Below are positions 55,269-64,000 of a DNA stretch of 64,000 bases, in pieces; within the stretch, counting starts at the first letter, position 1; each line of letters opens with the position of its first letter. Below the pieces are notes generated by a model that worked only from the letters and a program-made list of their open reading frames with translations, made no database searches and had not been told where the DNA came from. The DNA is from Rhodoblastus acidophilus (GTDB lineage Bacteria > Pseudomonadota > Alphaproteobacteria > Rhizobiales > Beijerinckiaceae), in NCBI RefSeq assembly GCF_025961575.1, contig NZ_JAOQNX010000014.1:1-64000 (forward strand). The letters run 5' to 3'. The position numbers were made by a program, and so were the translations under genes.

Positions 55269-57977
55269 TTATTTCACACAGTCGCGCACGAACTTGATGC
55301 GGTCAACGACATCGAGCTTTTCGGCAATCGCCTTCTCGCGGCATTCCTTGATTTTGTCCACCTTCAGCTCCAGCCGCTGCACCGTGTCCAGCTCATCCGA
55401 AACCGGGCCGTCGGCGGCGGCCGACTTGGCGCCCTCGAGTTTCTTGATGTCCTCCGGGGTCAATTGCGGCCGATCCAGTTTGATCGTCAGCTTTTCCAGT
55501 TTCGCCGTCAGCGGGAACGGCGGCTGGTAATCGGCGTCGTTGACGCCGGTCAGCGTGTCGGAGCCGATGTCAAAACTCTCGTCCCATTGCAGGATCAGCG
55601 GAAGGGTGCGCTCCATTTTTTCGGTCGCCACGACCTGGCCGTCGACCTTCAGCTCGCCGACGCCGGAACGGCCAATGCCGGAGAAATTGTTGAAGGCGAG
55701 CGTGCCGGCGCCGAGCCCGTCATATTTGAAATCGAACGCGACCGTATGCTTGCCCGGCGTCAGCGCGTCCGCGCCCTCCCATTTGATGCGCTTGAGATCG
55801 ACGAGGTTCCACAGGAACACCGGCTTGCCCTTGAGCAGATAAAAGCCATAGCCGCCGAAGCGCCCGCCCGAGGTGAGGATCATGCCTTCGGCGCCCTGCT
55901 GCGGCACGTCGAGTTCGGCGGTGATCGTATAGGAGGTGTTCAACAGCGAGGGCGAGTCGCCTTGCGGCAGGCCGGTCATCGGCCGCGTGTAGACGAAGTC
56001 CGTCCGCCCCGCCGTGATGTTCGGGCGCGGCTGCACCAGACGGGAGGCGACCGAGGCGTCGAGCGGGAACACCTGATATTTCTTCGCCTCCTCGACGAAC
56101 AGCTCGCGCAGCTCGGCGACCCTGGCGGGGTGCTGGGCGGCGACATCGTCGGTCTGGTTCCAGTTCTTCCGCAAATCGTAGAGCTGGAACACCTGATTGT
56201 TGAGCGGATCGGGATTGGCGGGTCCGAACGCCTCCCAGGGGGCGCGATTGACCTTGGTGCTGAGCAGCCAGCCGTCATTGTAGAGCGCCCACTGGCCCAT
56301 CATTTCAAAATATTGGCGCTTGTGGCGCGAGGGCGCCTTGGCGTTCTCGGCGTCGAACGTATAGGCGAAACTCGTCCCCTCGATGGGGGCCTGCTTGATG
56401 CCGTCGACGGAATCGGGCGCCTTGACGCCCGCGACTTCGAGGATGGTCGGCATGACATCGATGACATGGGCGAATTGCTCGCGCACCGCGCCCCTGTCCT
56501 TGATCCGCGTCGGCCAGGACACCACCATGTTCTGGTTGATGCCGCCGAGCCGCGAGGCGTTCTGCTTGAACCAGTCGAACGGCGTGTCGAAGGCCCAGGA
56601 CCAGCCGGCCGACATATGATTGTAGGTCTGCTCGGTGCCCCAGACGTCATAGAATTTCATCTGCACTTCAGCGGGGATTTCGTTGAGGCCGTTGAAGAAG
56701 GCGACCTCGTTGGGCGTGCCCAGCGGCCCGCCTTCGGCGCTCGTTCCATTGTCGCCGTTGATATAGATGACCAAAGTGTTGTCGGGATCGAAAGACTTCA
56801 TCGCCTCGACGACGCGGCCGACCTCATAATCGTTATAGGCGGCATAGGCTGCGAACACCTCGACCTGCCGGATGAACAGTTTTTTCTCGACATCCGTCAG
56901 CTGGTCCCAGGGTTTGATCTTGTCGGCCGGCCAGGGCGTCAGCGTGGCGTCCTGGGGCACGATGCCGAGCTTCTTCTGGTTTGCAAAAATCCGTTCGCGC
57001 AGCTTTTCATAGCCGTCGTCGAACAGATGCAGGGCGTGGATCTTGTCGACCCATTCCTGGGTCGGATGATGCGGCGCATGGGTCGCGCCCGGCGCATATT
57101 TGACGAACAGCGGTTTGGCGGGATCGGTCTGACGCATCCGCGTCATCCAGTCGATGGCGTCATCGGCCATCGCCGTGATCAGGTTCCAGCTTCCCGGCGG
57201 TTTTCCCAGGAATGGGTAGATTTGCGTGGTGTTGCGGAACAGATTGGGTTGCCACTGGTTGGCGTCGCCGCCGACGAAACCGTAGAAATATTCAAAACCC
57301 ATCCCGGTCGGCCACTGGTCGAACGGACCGGCTTCGCTCGCGGAAAAGGCGGGCGTGTTGTGGTCCTTGCCGAACCAGGAGGTGTGATAGCCGTTGTCGA
57401 GCAGGACGCGCCCGATCGTCGCCTTATCCTTGCCGATAATGCTGTTGTAGCCGGGGAAGCCGGTCGACTGTTCGGAAATGACGCCGAAACCGGCGGAATG
57501 GTGGTTGCGCCCGGTGATCAGCGCCGCGCGGGTCGGCGAGGACAGCGCGGTCGAGAACATGCGGGTGTAGCGCAGGCCCTCCTGCGCGACCTTGTCCATG
57601 GTCGGCGCCGGAATGACGCCGCCGAACGTGCTGGGCACGCCGAAACCGGCGTCGTCCGTGATGACCAGCAGCACATTGGGCGCGCCCTTGGGCGGGACAA
57701 TGCGCGGCGCCCACCACGCCTTGGATTGCAGCGCGTCATGCTTGATCTCGCCGCCGAATTTCGGGTCGGGCGGCGGCAATTGCTTTCCGTCGATGGTCGT
57801 GGTGGCGGCGGGCGAACCGAGCACGCCCGTGACCTCCTGCGCGGCGGCTGGGGCGTCGCCCCCCGCGACGGCGAGAGCAAAGGCGCTGAGCGCCAGCAGG
57901 GAGGCGCCGCGCCTCCATTTCGCCGGGCTGGCGCATGTGAACGAGAGCTTGGGAGTTGCCGCCGGGTCCTTGATCAT
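55269..57977 (-). CDS. Secreted Ser-type arylsulfatase
   Basis: 902 residues with a signal peptide (LLALSAFALAVAGGDAPAAAQ). Metal ligands Asp108-Asp109 are in LLVITDDAGFG. The formylglycine motif is Ser146-Ser-Pro-Thr-Arg, (C/S)xPxR with serine, which needs an AtsB-type radical SAM maturase; that gene lies next door. The C-terminal 250 residues are a beta-rich accessory domain. It would release sulfate from sulfate esters in the periplasm, a sulfur-scavenging function. Four tandem repeats containing the ribosome binding site precede the ATG at 57977. Confidence 0.92.
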   Translation of the reverse strand: MIKDPAATPKLSFTCASPAKWRRGASLLALSAFALAVAGGDAPAAAQEVTGVLGSPAATTTIDGKQLPPPDPKFGGEIKHDALQSKAWWAPRIVPPKGAPNVLLVITDDAGFGVPSTFGGVIPAPTMDKVAQEGLRYTRMFSTALSSPTRAALITGRNHHSAGFGVISEQSTGFPGYNSIIGKDKATIGRVLLDNGYHTSWFGKDHNTPAFSASEAGPFDQWPTGMGFEYFYGFVGGDANQWQPNLFRNTTQIYPFLGKPPGSWNLITAMADDAIDWMTRMRQTDPAKPLFVKYAPGATHAPHHPTQEWVDKIHALHLFDDGYEKLRERIFANQKKLGIVPQDATLTPWPADKIKPWDQLTDVEKKLFIRQVEVFAAYAAYNDYEVGRVVEAMKSFDPDNTLVIYINGDNGTSAEGGPLGTPNEVAFFNGLNEIPAEVQMKFYDVWGTEQTYNHMSAGWSWAFDTPFDWFKQNASRLGGINQNMVVSWPTRIKDRGAVREQFAHVIDVMPTILEVAGVKAPDSVDGIKQAPIEGTSFAYTFDAENAKAPSRHKRQYFEMMGQWALYNDGWLLSTKVNRAPWEAFGPANPDPLNNQVFQLYDLRKNWNQTDDVAAQHPARVAELRELFVEEAKKYQVFPLDASVASRLVQPRPNITAGRTDFVYTRPMTGLPQGDSPSLLNTSYTITAELDVPQQGAEGMILTSGGRFGGYGFYLLKGKPVFLWNLVDLKRIKWEGADALTPGKHTVAFDFKYDGLGAGTLAFNNFSGIGRSGVGELKVDGQVVATEKMERTLPLILQWDESFDIGSDTLTGVNDADYQPPFPLTAKLEKLTIKLDRPQLTPEDIKKLEGAKSAAADGPVSDELDTVQRLELKVDKIKECREKAIAEKLDVVDRIKFVRDCVK

Positions 57978-57980
57978 CGG

Positions 57981-58033
57981 ATGTCCCTCTTGGAATGTCC
58001 CCTTGGAATGTCCCTTGGGATGTCCCTCTTGGG
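57981..58033 (-). repeat. Four tandem repeats carrying a Shine-Dalgarno-like sequence
   Basis: On the minus strand units of 14, 12, 13 and 14 bases, each ending AAGRGGGACAT or close to it, stand in tandem directly upstream of the sulfatase ATG. The last unit supplies the functional GAGGG site seven bases from the ATG. Copy number could vary by slippage. Confidence 0.85.
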
Positions 58034-58418
58034 CGGGTCGTGGCGAATGGGCGCGACCGGGTTTCGAACAAAGCTTCGCAGGATGATCCTGTCCATGCCG
58101 GGCGCCGGGTCAAGGACGGTTTGCGCCAGAAACCGGGACATTTCCCGCCAGCGGGCGGGTGGGACGCAATGTCAGCGCGGGCGCCGAGCGGTTTCGTCCC
58201 GCTTCACCCAGGCCTGTTACTCAGTTCGGTCCATGGCGATCAAAGACTTATCGCCAAGTCTACGATAGCTTCTCGCCTGTTGCTTCAATTCTGCTTGTGG
58301 CGTCCGTGCAACATGAGCTCGGATTATAGGGAAGGAACGGCCGGAGCGGCGATTCGCGCTGGCCTTTTGCAACGCCTTCGCTCAACGTGAACGAGACTTT
58401 ATCGAGGAGTTTCATCGC
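58034..58418. other. Divergent intergenic region of about 385 bases
   Basis: It separates the sulfatase and outer-membrane protein genes and should contain both promoters. I see no gene, no strong hairpin and no clear -35/-10 pair; TTGCAACG...TATCG near 58366-58403 is only suggestive. Confidence 0.4.
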
Positions 58419-59249
58419 TTGCGGAAGATCTTGTTGAGCAGCAGCGCCGTCCTTGCGCTCACCGCCATGTCTTCGGCGTCCGCTCTCGCCGCCGACCTGC
58501 CGTCGCTCAAGGAGGCGCCCGTTCTGGCGCCCGCGCCCAGCGCCTGGCGCTTCGAGGCGACCATCAACGGCTGGGCGCCGAGCCTCATCGCCAATGTGGG
58601 CGTGCGCAATCTGCCGACCTCGTCAGCCGATGTCGGCTTTTTCAAACTGCTCCAGCATCTCAATTATGTCGTGCCCCTCAGCGTCGTCGCCCGCAACGAC
58701 GATTTCATCGGCGGCCTCGACCTCTACGCCACCGGCGTGACCGCGGGCGCGAGCTTCCATGGCCAGCCCGGGGGACTCGGACAATTCGGCGGCGTCCACG
58801 CCAACCTGCATCTGCAGGAGACCGTGCTGACCGGCTTCGCCGGCGCGCGCCTCGCCGTGCCGGTCCCCGGCCTGACCCTGTTCGGCATTGCCGGCGCGCG
58901 CTATTTCGGCGTGCATGCGGATGTGACGCTGAGCACGGCGGTGCTCGGCTACGGCGTCAAGACCTCGCAGAGCAAGGACTGGGTGGACCCGATCATCGGC
59001 GCGGTCGCCCGATATGACTTGAACGACACCTGGTTCCTCAAGGGCGAGGCGGACATCGGCGGCTACACCAACAGCCTGACCTGGCAGACCTTTGGCGCCC
59101 TGGGCTATAACTGGACGCCGCACACGTCGCTGACCCTCGGCTTCCGGGCGCTCTACGCCTACGAAAAGCAGGACAACGGCCTCGCTGGCAGCTTCCGCTT
59201 CCAGCAGACCATGCTCGGGCCGCAATTCACCATCGGATACACATTCTAG
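58419..59249 (+). CDS. Outer-membrane beta-barrel protein
   Basis: 276 residues, TTG start at 58419 with GAGGAG eight bases upstream. Signal peptide RKILLSSSAVLALTAMSSASALA, then alternating beta strands ending in the outer-membrane signature GPQFTIGYTF with C-terminal Phe. It resembles OmpW/Omp25-type small porin-like proteins of Hyphomicrobiales. A passive or adhesion role is likely; no ligand is apparent. Confidence 0.8.
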   Translation: MRKILLSSSAVLALTAMSSASALAADLPSLKEAPVLAPAPSAWRFEATINGWAPSLIANVGVRNLPTSSADVGFFKLLQHLNYVVPLSVVARNDDFIGGLDLYATGVTAGASFHGQPGGLGQFGGVHANLHLQETVLTGFAGARLAVPVPGLTLFGIAGARYFGVHADVTLSTAVLGYGVKTSQSKDWVDPIIGAVARYDLNDTWFLKGEADIGGYTNSLTWQTFGALGYNWTPHTSLTLGFRALYAYEKQDNGLAGSFRFQQTMLGPQFTIGYTF

Positions 59250-59312
59250 TTCTTTGTTTTGACGCATTTTCTTCACGCGAACCGGAAACCGCTTCGCTCG
59301 AAAATGCTCTAA
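59250..59312. repeat. Dispersed intergenic repeat, longer copy
   Basis: The same core as the element at 47685-47730 with an additional AACCGGAAACCGCTTCG in the middle. Inverted ends GCATTTTC/GAAAATGC allow a hairpin. It lies between the outer-membrane protein gene and the Hint-domain gene. Confidence 0.8.
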
Positions 59313-59363
59313 CCGGATGAGCCGGGGCGACCGCCCCGGCCCAGATCGAGGCCAGCCGCATGG

Positions 59364-60983
59364 TCACGCTGCGGCTGGCGTCGCCTTCGCCCGTTCGGCG
59401 ATCAGCCTGCGCACCGCCGCTGGAAGCTGACGGGCCGATTTCGCCCGCGGATACTCCATTTCGGCCACCGGCTTGCCCTGAGGCCACAGCGCCTCGTGCT
59501 CCGCCCAATTGTCGAAGGCCATGCGCTCCACCGTATCGACGAACGTCTCCGCCGGCGTATTCTCCGCCAGGATCAGCGCATGGTCGTCGAGCTCCACGTG
59601 ATAATAGGTGAAGCGTTCCGGCGCCTCGGTCTCGCGTAGAATCGTGGTCCCGTTGACCAGCGCGCCCGCGTGAACCAGCACGCCGCAGACCAGCAGCGCG
59701 TGATCGGGCGAGAGCCGCAGGTCGCGCGCGGGAATATTTTCGCCGAGCGCCCCGGCCGTGACCCGGATCGGCCAGCAGCGCGCCGGATCGGCGAAGCGCG
59801 ACGCCACCGTGCGCATCCCGATCCAGGCCACCGGACGAATCTCGCCGGCGCTCGTCATCACCAGATCGCCGCGCTTCAAATCCCGCACCGCGGTCTCGCC
59901 GTCGGGCGTGCGGATCAGGGTCTCCGGCAGGAAGCACGGCGCGGCGCTGGTGAGAAACGTGCCGCCATTCGTGCTGGTGGTGTCGGCGCGAACCGCGAAG
60001 AGGCTGGCGTCGTAGACGCCGGCGAAGGTCAGCGTGTAATCGACGATGGAGCCGTTGGGGTCGAAGCCGTCGAGCCGCACGACCGTGTGCAGGCCGTCAT
60101 TGGTCACCGAGGCGATGGTCGCGCTGCTCGACGCGCCCCCCGCCCCTTGAAGACCGGCGAGGTCGATGGTGTCGCCGGAGCCGAAATCCGAGATCAGCGG
60201 AGCAAAGCTTTTGCTCAGATCGTAGACGCCCGAGGTCAGCGCCAGCGTTCCGCCGCTGCCGGTGAAATCGACGGACAAGGTGGCGGCGGCGGGATTGTAG
60301 AGATTGAGGACGCCTTGCGCGGCGATTTTCAGCACGCCCGAACCGGACAGCGCGCCATAGAGGTCCTCGGCGCCCTTGTCGGCCTCCAGCACGCCGTCGA
60401 TGATGATGTCCGAGGCCTGGATGGCGCCGCTGCCGGAGAGCGTCTGACCGGCGTCGAGCGCGAACTGGCCCGCCGCGGCGGCGCCTGCGGTCGGGCCCAG
60501 TTCGATCCATGACGTCGAATCGCTCACGGTGAAATATTTGATCACCGCCGCGTCGCTGGCGACGCCGCCGAGCCAGATGGCTCCGCCATTGGAGGCGGTA
60601 TAGGCGTCGCCATTGGCGAAGCCCGCGAGCGTCGCCGTTCCCGTAACGGTGAAGGCGCCGCCCGTGGCGTAGACCATGTCATTGGCGCCGCCGAAGTCGC
60701 CGTTCACGGTCAGGGCGCCGCCGTAAAGCGTATAGGTCACGGCGGAGCCGCCGATCTCCGAGAGCGCGCCGAGAGTCAGGGCGTTGCTGGAGAGGGTGAG
60801 GCTGGAGGTTCCCGAAAAGCTCAGCGAAGCCGCCGCGCCGTCCGGGCCGTTGAACAAGACGTCCGCCGCATCCACGCTTGCGGAATCGATTGATGTCGGG
60901 ACGACATTGCCGTCCCAGTTCGCCCCATTCGACCAGTCCTGGTCGAAGCCCGCTCCAGTCCATGTCAGCTTTGCGCCTGCCAT
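59364..60983 (-). CDS. Surface protein with C-terminal Hint domain
   Basis: 539 residues. The N-terminal 330 are Gly/Ala/Ser-rich beta-roll-like repeats (GADFGGAN..., SGSGVLKIAAQGVLNLYNP) of autotransporter/adhesin style. The C-terminal 190 form a Hint_2 domain: CFLPETLIRTPDGETAVRDL, GDLVMTSAGEIRPVAWIG, LSPDHALLVCGVLV. Bacterial Hint_2 domains are related to inteins and may self-process. The ATG at 60983 has AAGGGG at a better spacing than the ATG six bases upstream. It is next to the large Ig-like protein and probably exported by the same route. Confidence 0.85.
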   Translation of the reverse strand: MAGAKLTWTGAGFDQDWSNGANWDGNVVPTSIDSASVDAADVLFNGPDGAAASLSFSGTSSLTLSSNALTLGALSEIGGSAVTYTLYGGALTVNGDFGGANDMVYATGGAFTVTGTATLAGFANGDAYTASNGGAIWLGGVASDAAVIKYFTVSDSTSWIELGPTAGAAAAGQFALDAGQTLSGSGAIQASDIIIDGVLEADKGAEDLYGALSGSGVLKIAAQGVLNLYNPAAATLSVDFTGSGGTLALTSGVYDLSKSFAPLISDFGSGDTIDLAGLQGAGGASSSATIASVTNDGLHTVVRLDGFDPNGSIVDYTLTFAGVYDASLFAVRADTTSTNGGTFLTSAAPCFLPETLIRTPDGETAVRDLKRGDLVMTSAGEIRPVAWIGMRTVASRFADPARCWPIRVTAGALGENIPARDLRLSPDHALLVCGVLVHAGALVNGTTILRETEAPERFTYYHVELDDHALILAENTPAETFVDTVERMAFDNWAEHEALWPQGKPVAEMEYPRAKSARQLPAAVRRLIAERAKATPAAA

Positions 60984-61083
60984 TCCCATTCCCCTTATTG
61001 GCCGGGTGCGAAACCTGGCCTAATTGCGCCAATCGAAAACCACAGCGTAAAGCCTAAAGATTAACCTTTACGGTAAAATCCTC

Positions 61084-64000
61084 TCACTCCACCGCGATCC
61101 AGTCGACGACGCCCTGGTCCGAATGCGCGGACAGCGGCAGATCGACGCCGTCATCGTCTCCGGGGTCTTCTGGGTCTTGGAACCGGTCCTCGATCATGTC
61201 GTAGAGAACGAGGTCCGGCTTGCCGGCGCGCCGCGTGGCCAAGCCGCGCGCCAACGGCGCGAAGCCGATCAGCGCCGCCTCCAGCGCCCGCGAACGCGCG
61301 GCTTCGCCGAACATCCGGTCCAGGTCCGCGCGCGGCGAAGCCGGCGGCGCGCCCAGCATCAAGCCCAGTCGAGGCTCCCGCAAAGCGGCGCGCTCGGGCG
61401 TCGCCGCCGGCTGGCCCGCGCCGTCGTCGCGCGGCGGCGGCGCGCCAGCGCTCGACTCGGGCGCGTCGTCGCCGCCTCCGCCGCCGCCCGGCGATGCGTT
61501 CGCGCGGGGGATGGCGTGGAAGGCGACGCCCGATGAAGAGCTGACCGGAACAGAGACGAAGCTCAGGCCGCCCTCGGCGGCGCGGCTGGCGCCCGTCGGC
61601 GCCGGCGCGACGCTCGCCGCCGGAGCGCGGACGCTATCGGCGAGGACGACGCGCGCGTTTGCGCCAACCGGGCCGAGGCGCGTCCGTTCGACGGTCGCGT
61701 ACGAGGTCCCGCGCGGACTGGCCGTTTCGCTTTGCGGCGGCGCGGCGGGCGCCGCCTTCGCCAGCGTAACGCGCGCGACGGGAACGGACGTCGCGGCGAT
61801 CTCGGGCGCCGCAGAAACCGGCGCCGCTGGAACGCTCGGCTGTGGAGCCTGAGCAGGCGCGGCGACGAGACTCGCGGCGGCGACGGTCGGCGCGGCGTCG
61901 GCGGTCGAAAGCGTCACTGTCGCCGGCGCGGCGAAGGACATGATCGAGGCCGCCGCCAGGGGCTGGCCGGCCTTGGTGTAATAGGTCGTGCTCAGGACCG
62001 CGCCGTTCGCGGCATATTTGACCAGAACGGAGGCGTAGACCTGGGCGTTGTAGACGCCAGCGGCGAAGGTCTGAATGCTGTAGCTCAGGTCGGGGGCGAC
62101 CACCTTCTTCTGGTGCAGCGCGCCGCCGACGGTGATGACATAGCCGCCGTTGGCGGAGAAGGTTTCCACCGCCGCGACCACCGGCGCGGCGCCGGGGGCG
62201 CTCACCCGCCACCAGGTCTCGCTGGTGCGCGCGCGGCTCGCATTATAGGCGATGTCGTAATAGCTGTAGCTGACGTTCCAGACCTGCCCGGGCGCATAGG
62301 TGCGATCGACATAGCTGCCGTTTGCGTTCACCGTCCTCGACTGGACCACCGCGCCATTGACCGTGAGCGTGTAGCCGATGTTGGGATTGGACCCGTTCTG
62401 CTGGTTGGTCCGCACCACCACCGCATGGCCGTTGGCGTCATACCAGATCTGCTGGGTGCGGAAGCCGGTCGGCAGATAATCGGATTCCGAGGAGGCGTAG
62501 GTCTGCCCCTGCATGGTCCCGCCGGCGGCGACGATTGCGGTCTTCACCGCGCCGTTCGCGTAAAAAGTCTGGGTCTGGGCGCTTGTGGCGTTGAACGGCA
62601 GAACCAGCGACAGGCCGGCGCCGCCGATCGCGGCGCGCTGCTGGGCGGTGAAGGCGGGCGCGGCGTCGAGCGCGTGCAACCGGGTCACGCCCAGCGCGGC
62701 GAGACCGGAGATTTCGGCGACGCTCAGGCCGGCGAGCGCGGCGGCCTTGTCGGCGACCACCAGCTTCGCGCCGGGGACATTGAGGGTCAACGCGCCGCTT
62801 TCCGCCTGCAGCGCCTGCGCGACGGTGATCTCGGCCGGATCGGTGGTGATGACGCCGACCGTCGGCGCGAGCGCGACGCCCGAGACTATTGCCGGATTGC
62901 CGTCGGCGTCGATGATGGCGGCGCCGTTGAGAACCAGGCCCGACACCGCCAGCGCCGGCGTGTCCTGACCCGCCCCGACCGTATAGTCGAAGGCCAGCGC
63001 CGCGCCGCCGAGCTTGGCGGAGGCCTGGGCGTCATAGGTTGCGGCGCCGCCATTGCCGAGGCTGAGCGTCGGACTTCCGCCCGAAACCGTGACCGGCTTG
63101 CTCAGGGTGACGACGATGGTGATCTTCGCCCCCGCGCCGAGCAGCGCGGCGCCGCCGGCGCTGACCGAGACGACCGATGGCGCGACCGTATCGACCGCGA
63201 AGGCGGCGGAGTCGGCGCCCGCGCCGGCGAAACCCTCGGCATGCCAGACGCCGGCGGTCACGCTTACCGAGGCGTTGTGGATGGCGACGCCGGAGGCGGC
63301 GGTGAAGGTCGCGGTATAGGTGAGGCCGGAGCCCGCGAGATGGCTCAGGGTTCCACCGGCGGCGGTCACATCGGCGAGCGTGAAATCGCTCGGCGCCTGG
63401 CTGAAGGCGAAGGTGACGGTGGTTGTGGGCTGCGCGAGCGTGAGCAGGGTCGCGCCGATCCCGACCGTCACGGTCGGCGTGATCGCCACAGTGATCGTGG
63501 CGGTCTTGGCGCTGGAAATGTCCTGTCCGCCATTGGCGGTTCCGCCGCTGTTCTGCACGGCGAAGCTGAAGCTCGCATAGGCCAGGCCAAAGCCGCCGGC
63601 GGCGGGCGTGAAGACCAGTTTCCCGGCGGCGATGTCGGCGGCGGCCACCGCCTGCCCGATCTGCACCGCCGCGCCCTTGTCGGTCAAAGCCCCGAGCGCG
63701 GGCAGGCTTTCGACGATCACCGCCTTGAGCGCGGTCGGCGCGCCGTTTTGCGCGTCCGAATAGGGGAAGTCCGAGAGCTTGAACACATAGGGCGTGTCGT
63801 GGGGCGTCGCGATCGTCGTGTCGGCGGTCGTCGGCGCCTGGTTCACGGTGATCACGCTCAGGCTGACGGTCGCCGGCGCGCTGGTGACGCCGGGATTGAG
63901 CGAACCGGGCGGGCTGCCGGTGTCCGTCCAGGCGAAGGTGAAGGAATCCGGCCCGGAATAGCCCGCGTTCGCCTTGTAGGAAAGGGTGTTCTGGCCGGTG
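61084..64000 (-). CDS. Large Ig-like/cadherin-like surface protein, 5' end outside window
   Basis: At least 972 codons, still open at the window edge, so the N-terminus is missing. The visible part carries repeated Ig-like beta modules (VTVGIGATLLTLAQPTTTVT; VVSVSAGGAALLGAGAKITI), a Tyr/Asn-rich repeat section (residues about 500-680 of the visible part, e.g. TYASSESDYLPTGFRTQQIW), and a Pro/Ala-rich tail with acidic end (DLPLSAHSDQGVVDWIAVE). No LPXTG or autotransporter barrel is seen. Probably a type I- or other-secreted adhesin; the Ala/Pro tail is unlike the usual RTX nonapeptides. Confidence 0.75.
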   Translation of the reverse strand, partial: TGQNTLSYKANAGYSGPDSFTFAWTDTGSPPGSLNPGVTSAPATVSLSVITVNQAPTTADTTIATPHDTPYVFKLSDFPYSDAQNGAPTALKAVIVESLPALGALTDKGAAVQIGQAVAAADIAAGKLVFTPAAGGFGLAYASFSFAVQNSGGTANGGQDISSAKTATITVAITPTVTVGIGATLLTLAQPTTTVTFAFSQAPSDFTLADVTAAGGTLSHLAGSGLTYTATFTAASGVAIHNASVSVTAGVWHAEGFAGAGADSAAFAVDTVAPSVVSVSAGGAALLGAGAKITIVVTLSKPVTVSGGSPTLSLGNGGAATYDAQASAKLGGAALAFDYTVGAGQDTPALAVSGLVLNGAAIIDADGNPAIVSGVALAPTVGVITTDPAEITVAQALQAESGALTLNVPGAKLVVADKAAALAGLSVAEISGLAALGVTRLHALDAAPAFTAQQRAAIGGAGLSLVLPFNATSAQTQTFYANGAVKTAIVAAGGTMQGQTYASSESDYLPTGFRTQQIWYDANGHAVVVRTNQQNGSNPNIGYTLTVNGAVVQSRTVNANGSYVDRTYAPGQVWNVSYSYYDIAYNASRARTSETWWRVSAPGAAPVVAAVETFSANGGYVITVGGALHQKKVVAPDLSYSIQTFAAGVYNAQVYASVLVKYAANGAVLSTTYYTKAGQPLAAASIMSFAAPATVTLSTADAAPTVAAASLVAAPAQAPQPSVPAAPVSAAPEIAATSVPVARVTLAKAAPAAPPQSETASPRGTSYATVERTRLGPVGANARVVLADSVRAPAASVAPAPTGASRAAEGGLSFVSVPVSSSSGVAFHAIPRANASPGGGGGGDDAPESSAGAPPPRDDGAGQPAATPERAALREPRLGLMLGAPPASPRADLDRMFGEAARSRALEAALIGFAPLARGLATRRAGKPDLVLYDMIEDRFQDPEDPGDDDGVDLPLSAHSDQGVVDWIAVE

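Noticed and set aside
57977-58040. CRISPR array at the tandem repeats
   Set aside because: Units of 12-14 bases stand directly in tandem without spacers, and no cas genes are present.

Overview
The window is a GC-rich chromosomal piece of a diazotrophic alphaproteobacterium. The NifA-type Cys linker, the FdxN-type ferredoxin, the sigma-54 promoters and the intergenic palindromes suggest Hyphomicrobiales, perhaps Beijerinckiaceae/Methylocystaceae; the genus is inference. Its core (about 20.5-47.6 kb) is a vanadium-nitrogenase island.

Layout. 0-9.4 kb: remnants of two insertion sequences, then surface-polysaccharide genes (methyltransferase, hexapeptide acetyltransferase, a GT2-GT4 fusion, a 1171-aa pyruvyltransferase/coiled-coil/repeat/GT4 protein) and a small methyltransferase-like gene. 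9.6-20.2 kb: a minus-strand stress/energy block with cis-trans fatty acid isomerase, PPK2, acetate kinase, a phosphotransacylase, a P3-type H+-ATPase and a DUF3141 PhaC-like protein. 20.4-28.2 kb: a minus-strand cofactor operon vnfE-vnfN-nifX-TIM barrel-Nfu domain-truncated NifA-nifB-ferredoxin-IscA. 28.2-38.2 kb: vnfA with a small unknown gene, then divergently a NifX-glyoxalase fusion-vnfH-Nif11 operon and vnfD-vnfG-vnfK, followed by an unknown 298-aa gene and another nifX.

38.7-44.6 kb: a tightly overlapping minus-strand operon encoding a DUF2478-DUF364 fusion, an 18-residue peptide with a very strong ribosome binding site, an ATP-grasp ligase, a solute-binding-fold protein without a signal peptide, a SIMIBI GTPase with Cys motifs, an ABC ATPase without a permease, and a nitroreductase. 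It starts at a good sigma-54 promoter like that of vnfE. This is the best candidate for an undescribed system: a peptide-based metallophore/cofactor pathway or a cytosolic metal-insertion machine serving V-nitrogenase. Divergent from it (45.1-47.6 kb) is a PhnCDE-type oxyanion ABC importer that may carry vanadate.

47.6-64 kb: ordinary accessory genes: GH5 glycosidase, acyltransferase, AraC regulator, DUF1254/DUF1214 protein, HdeA-like protein, an anaerobic sulfatase maturase next to a Ser-type arylsulfatase, an outer-membrane barrel, a Hint-domain protein and a large Ig-like surface protein cut by the window end.

How it works together (inference): VnfA with RNA polymerase-sigma54 would switch on three or four divergent promoters. 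NifB, VnfEN and NifX-type carriers build FeV-co, VnfH reduces VnfDGK, the PhnCDE-like importer may bring in vanadate, and the DUF364/ATP-grasp/peptide operon may handle the metal. No Mo-nitrogenase structural genes, nifV, nifU or nifS are present in the window. No tRNA, rRNA or CRISPR array was seen.
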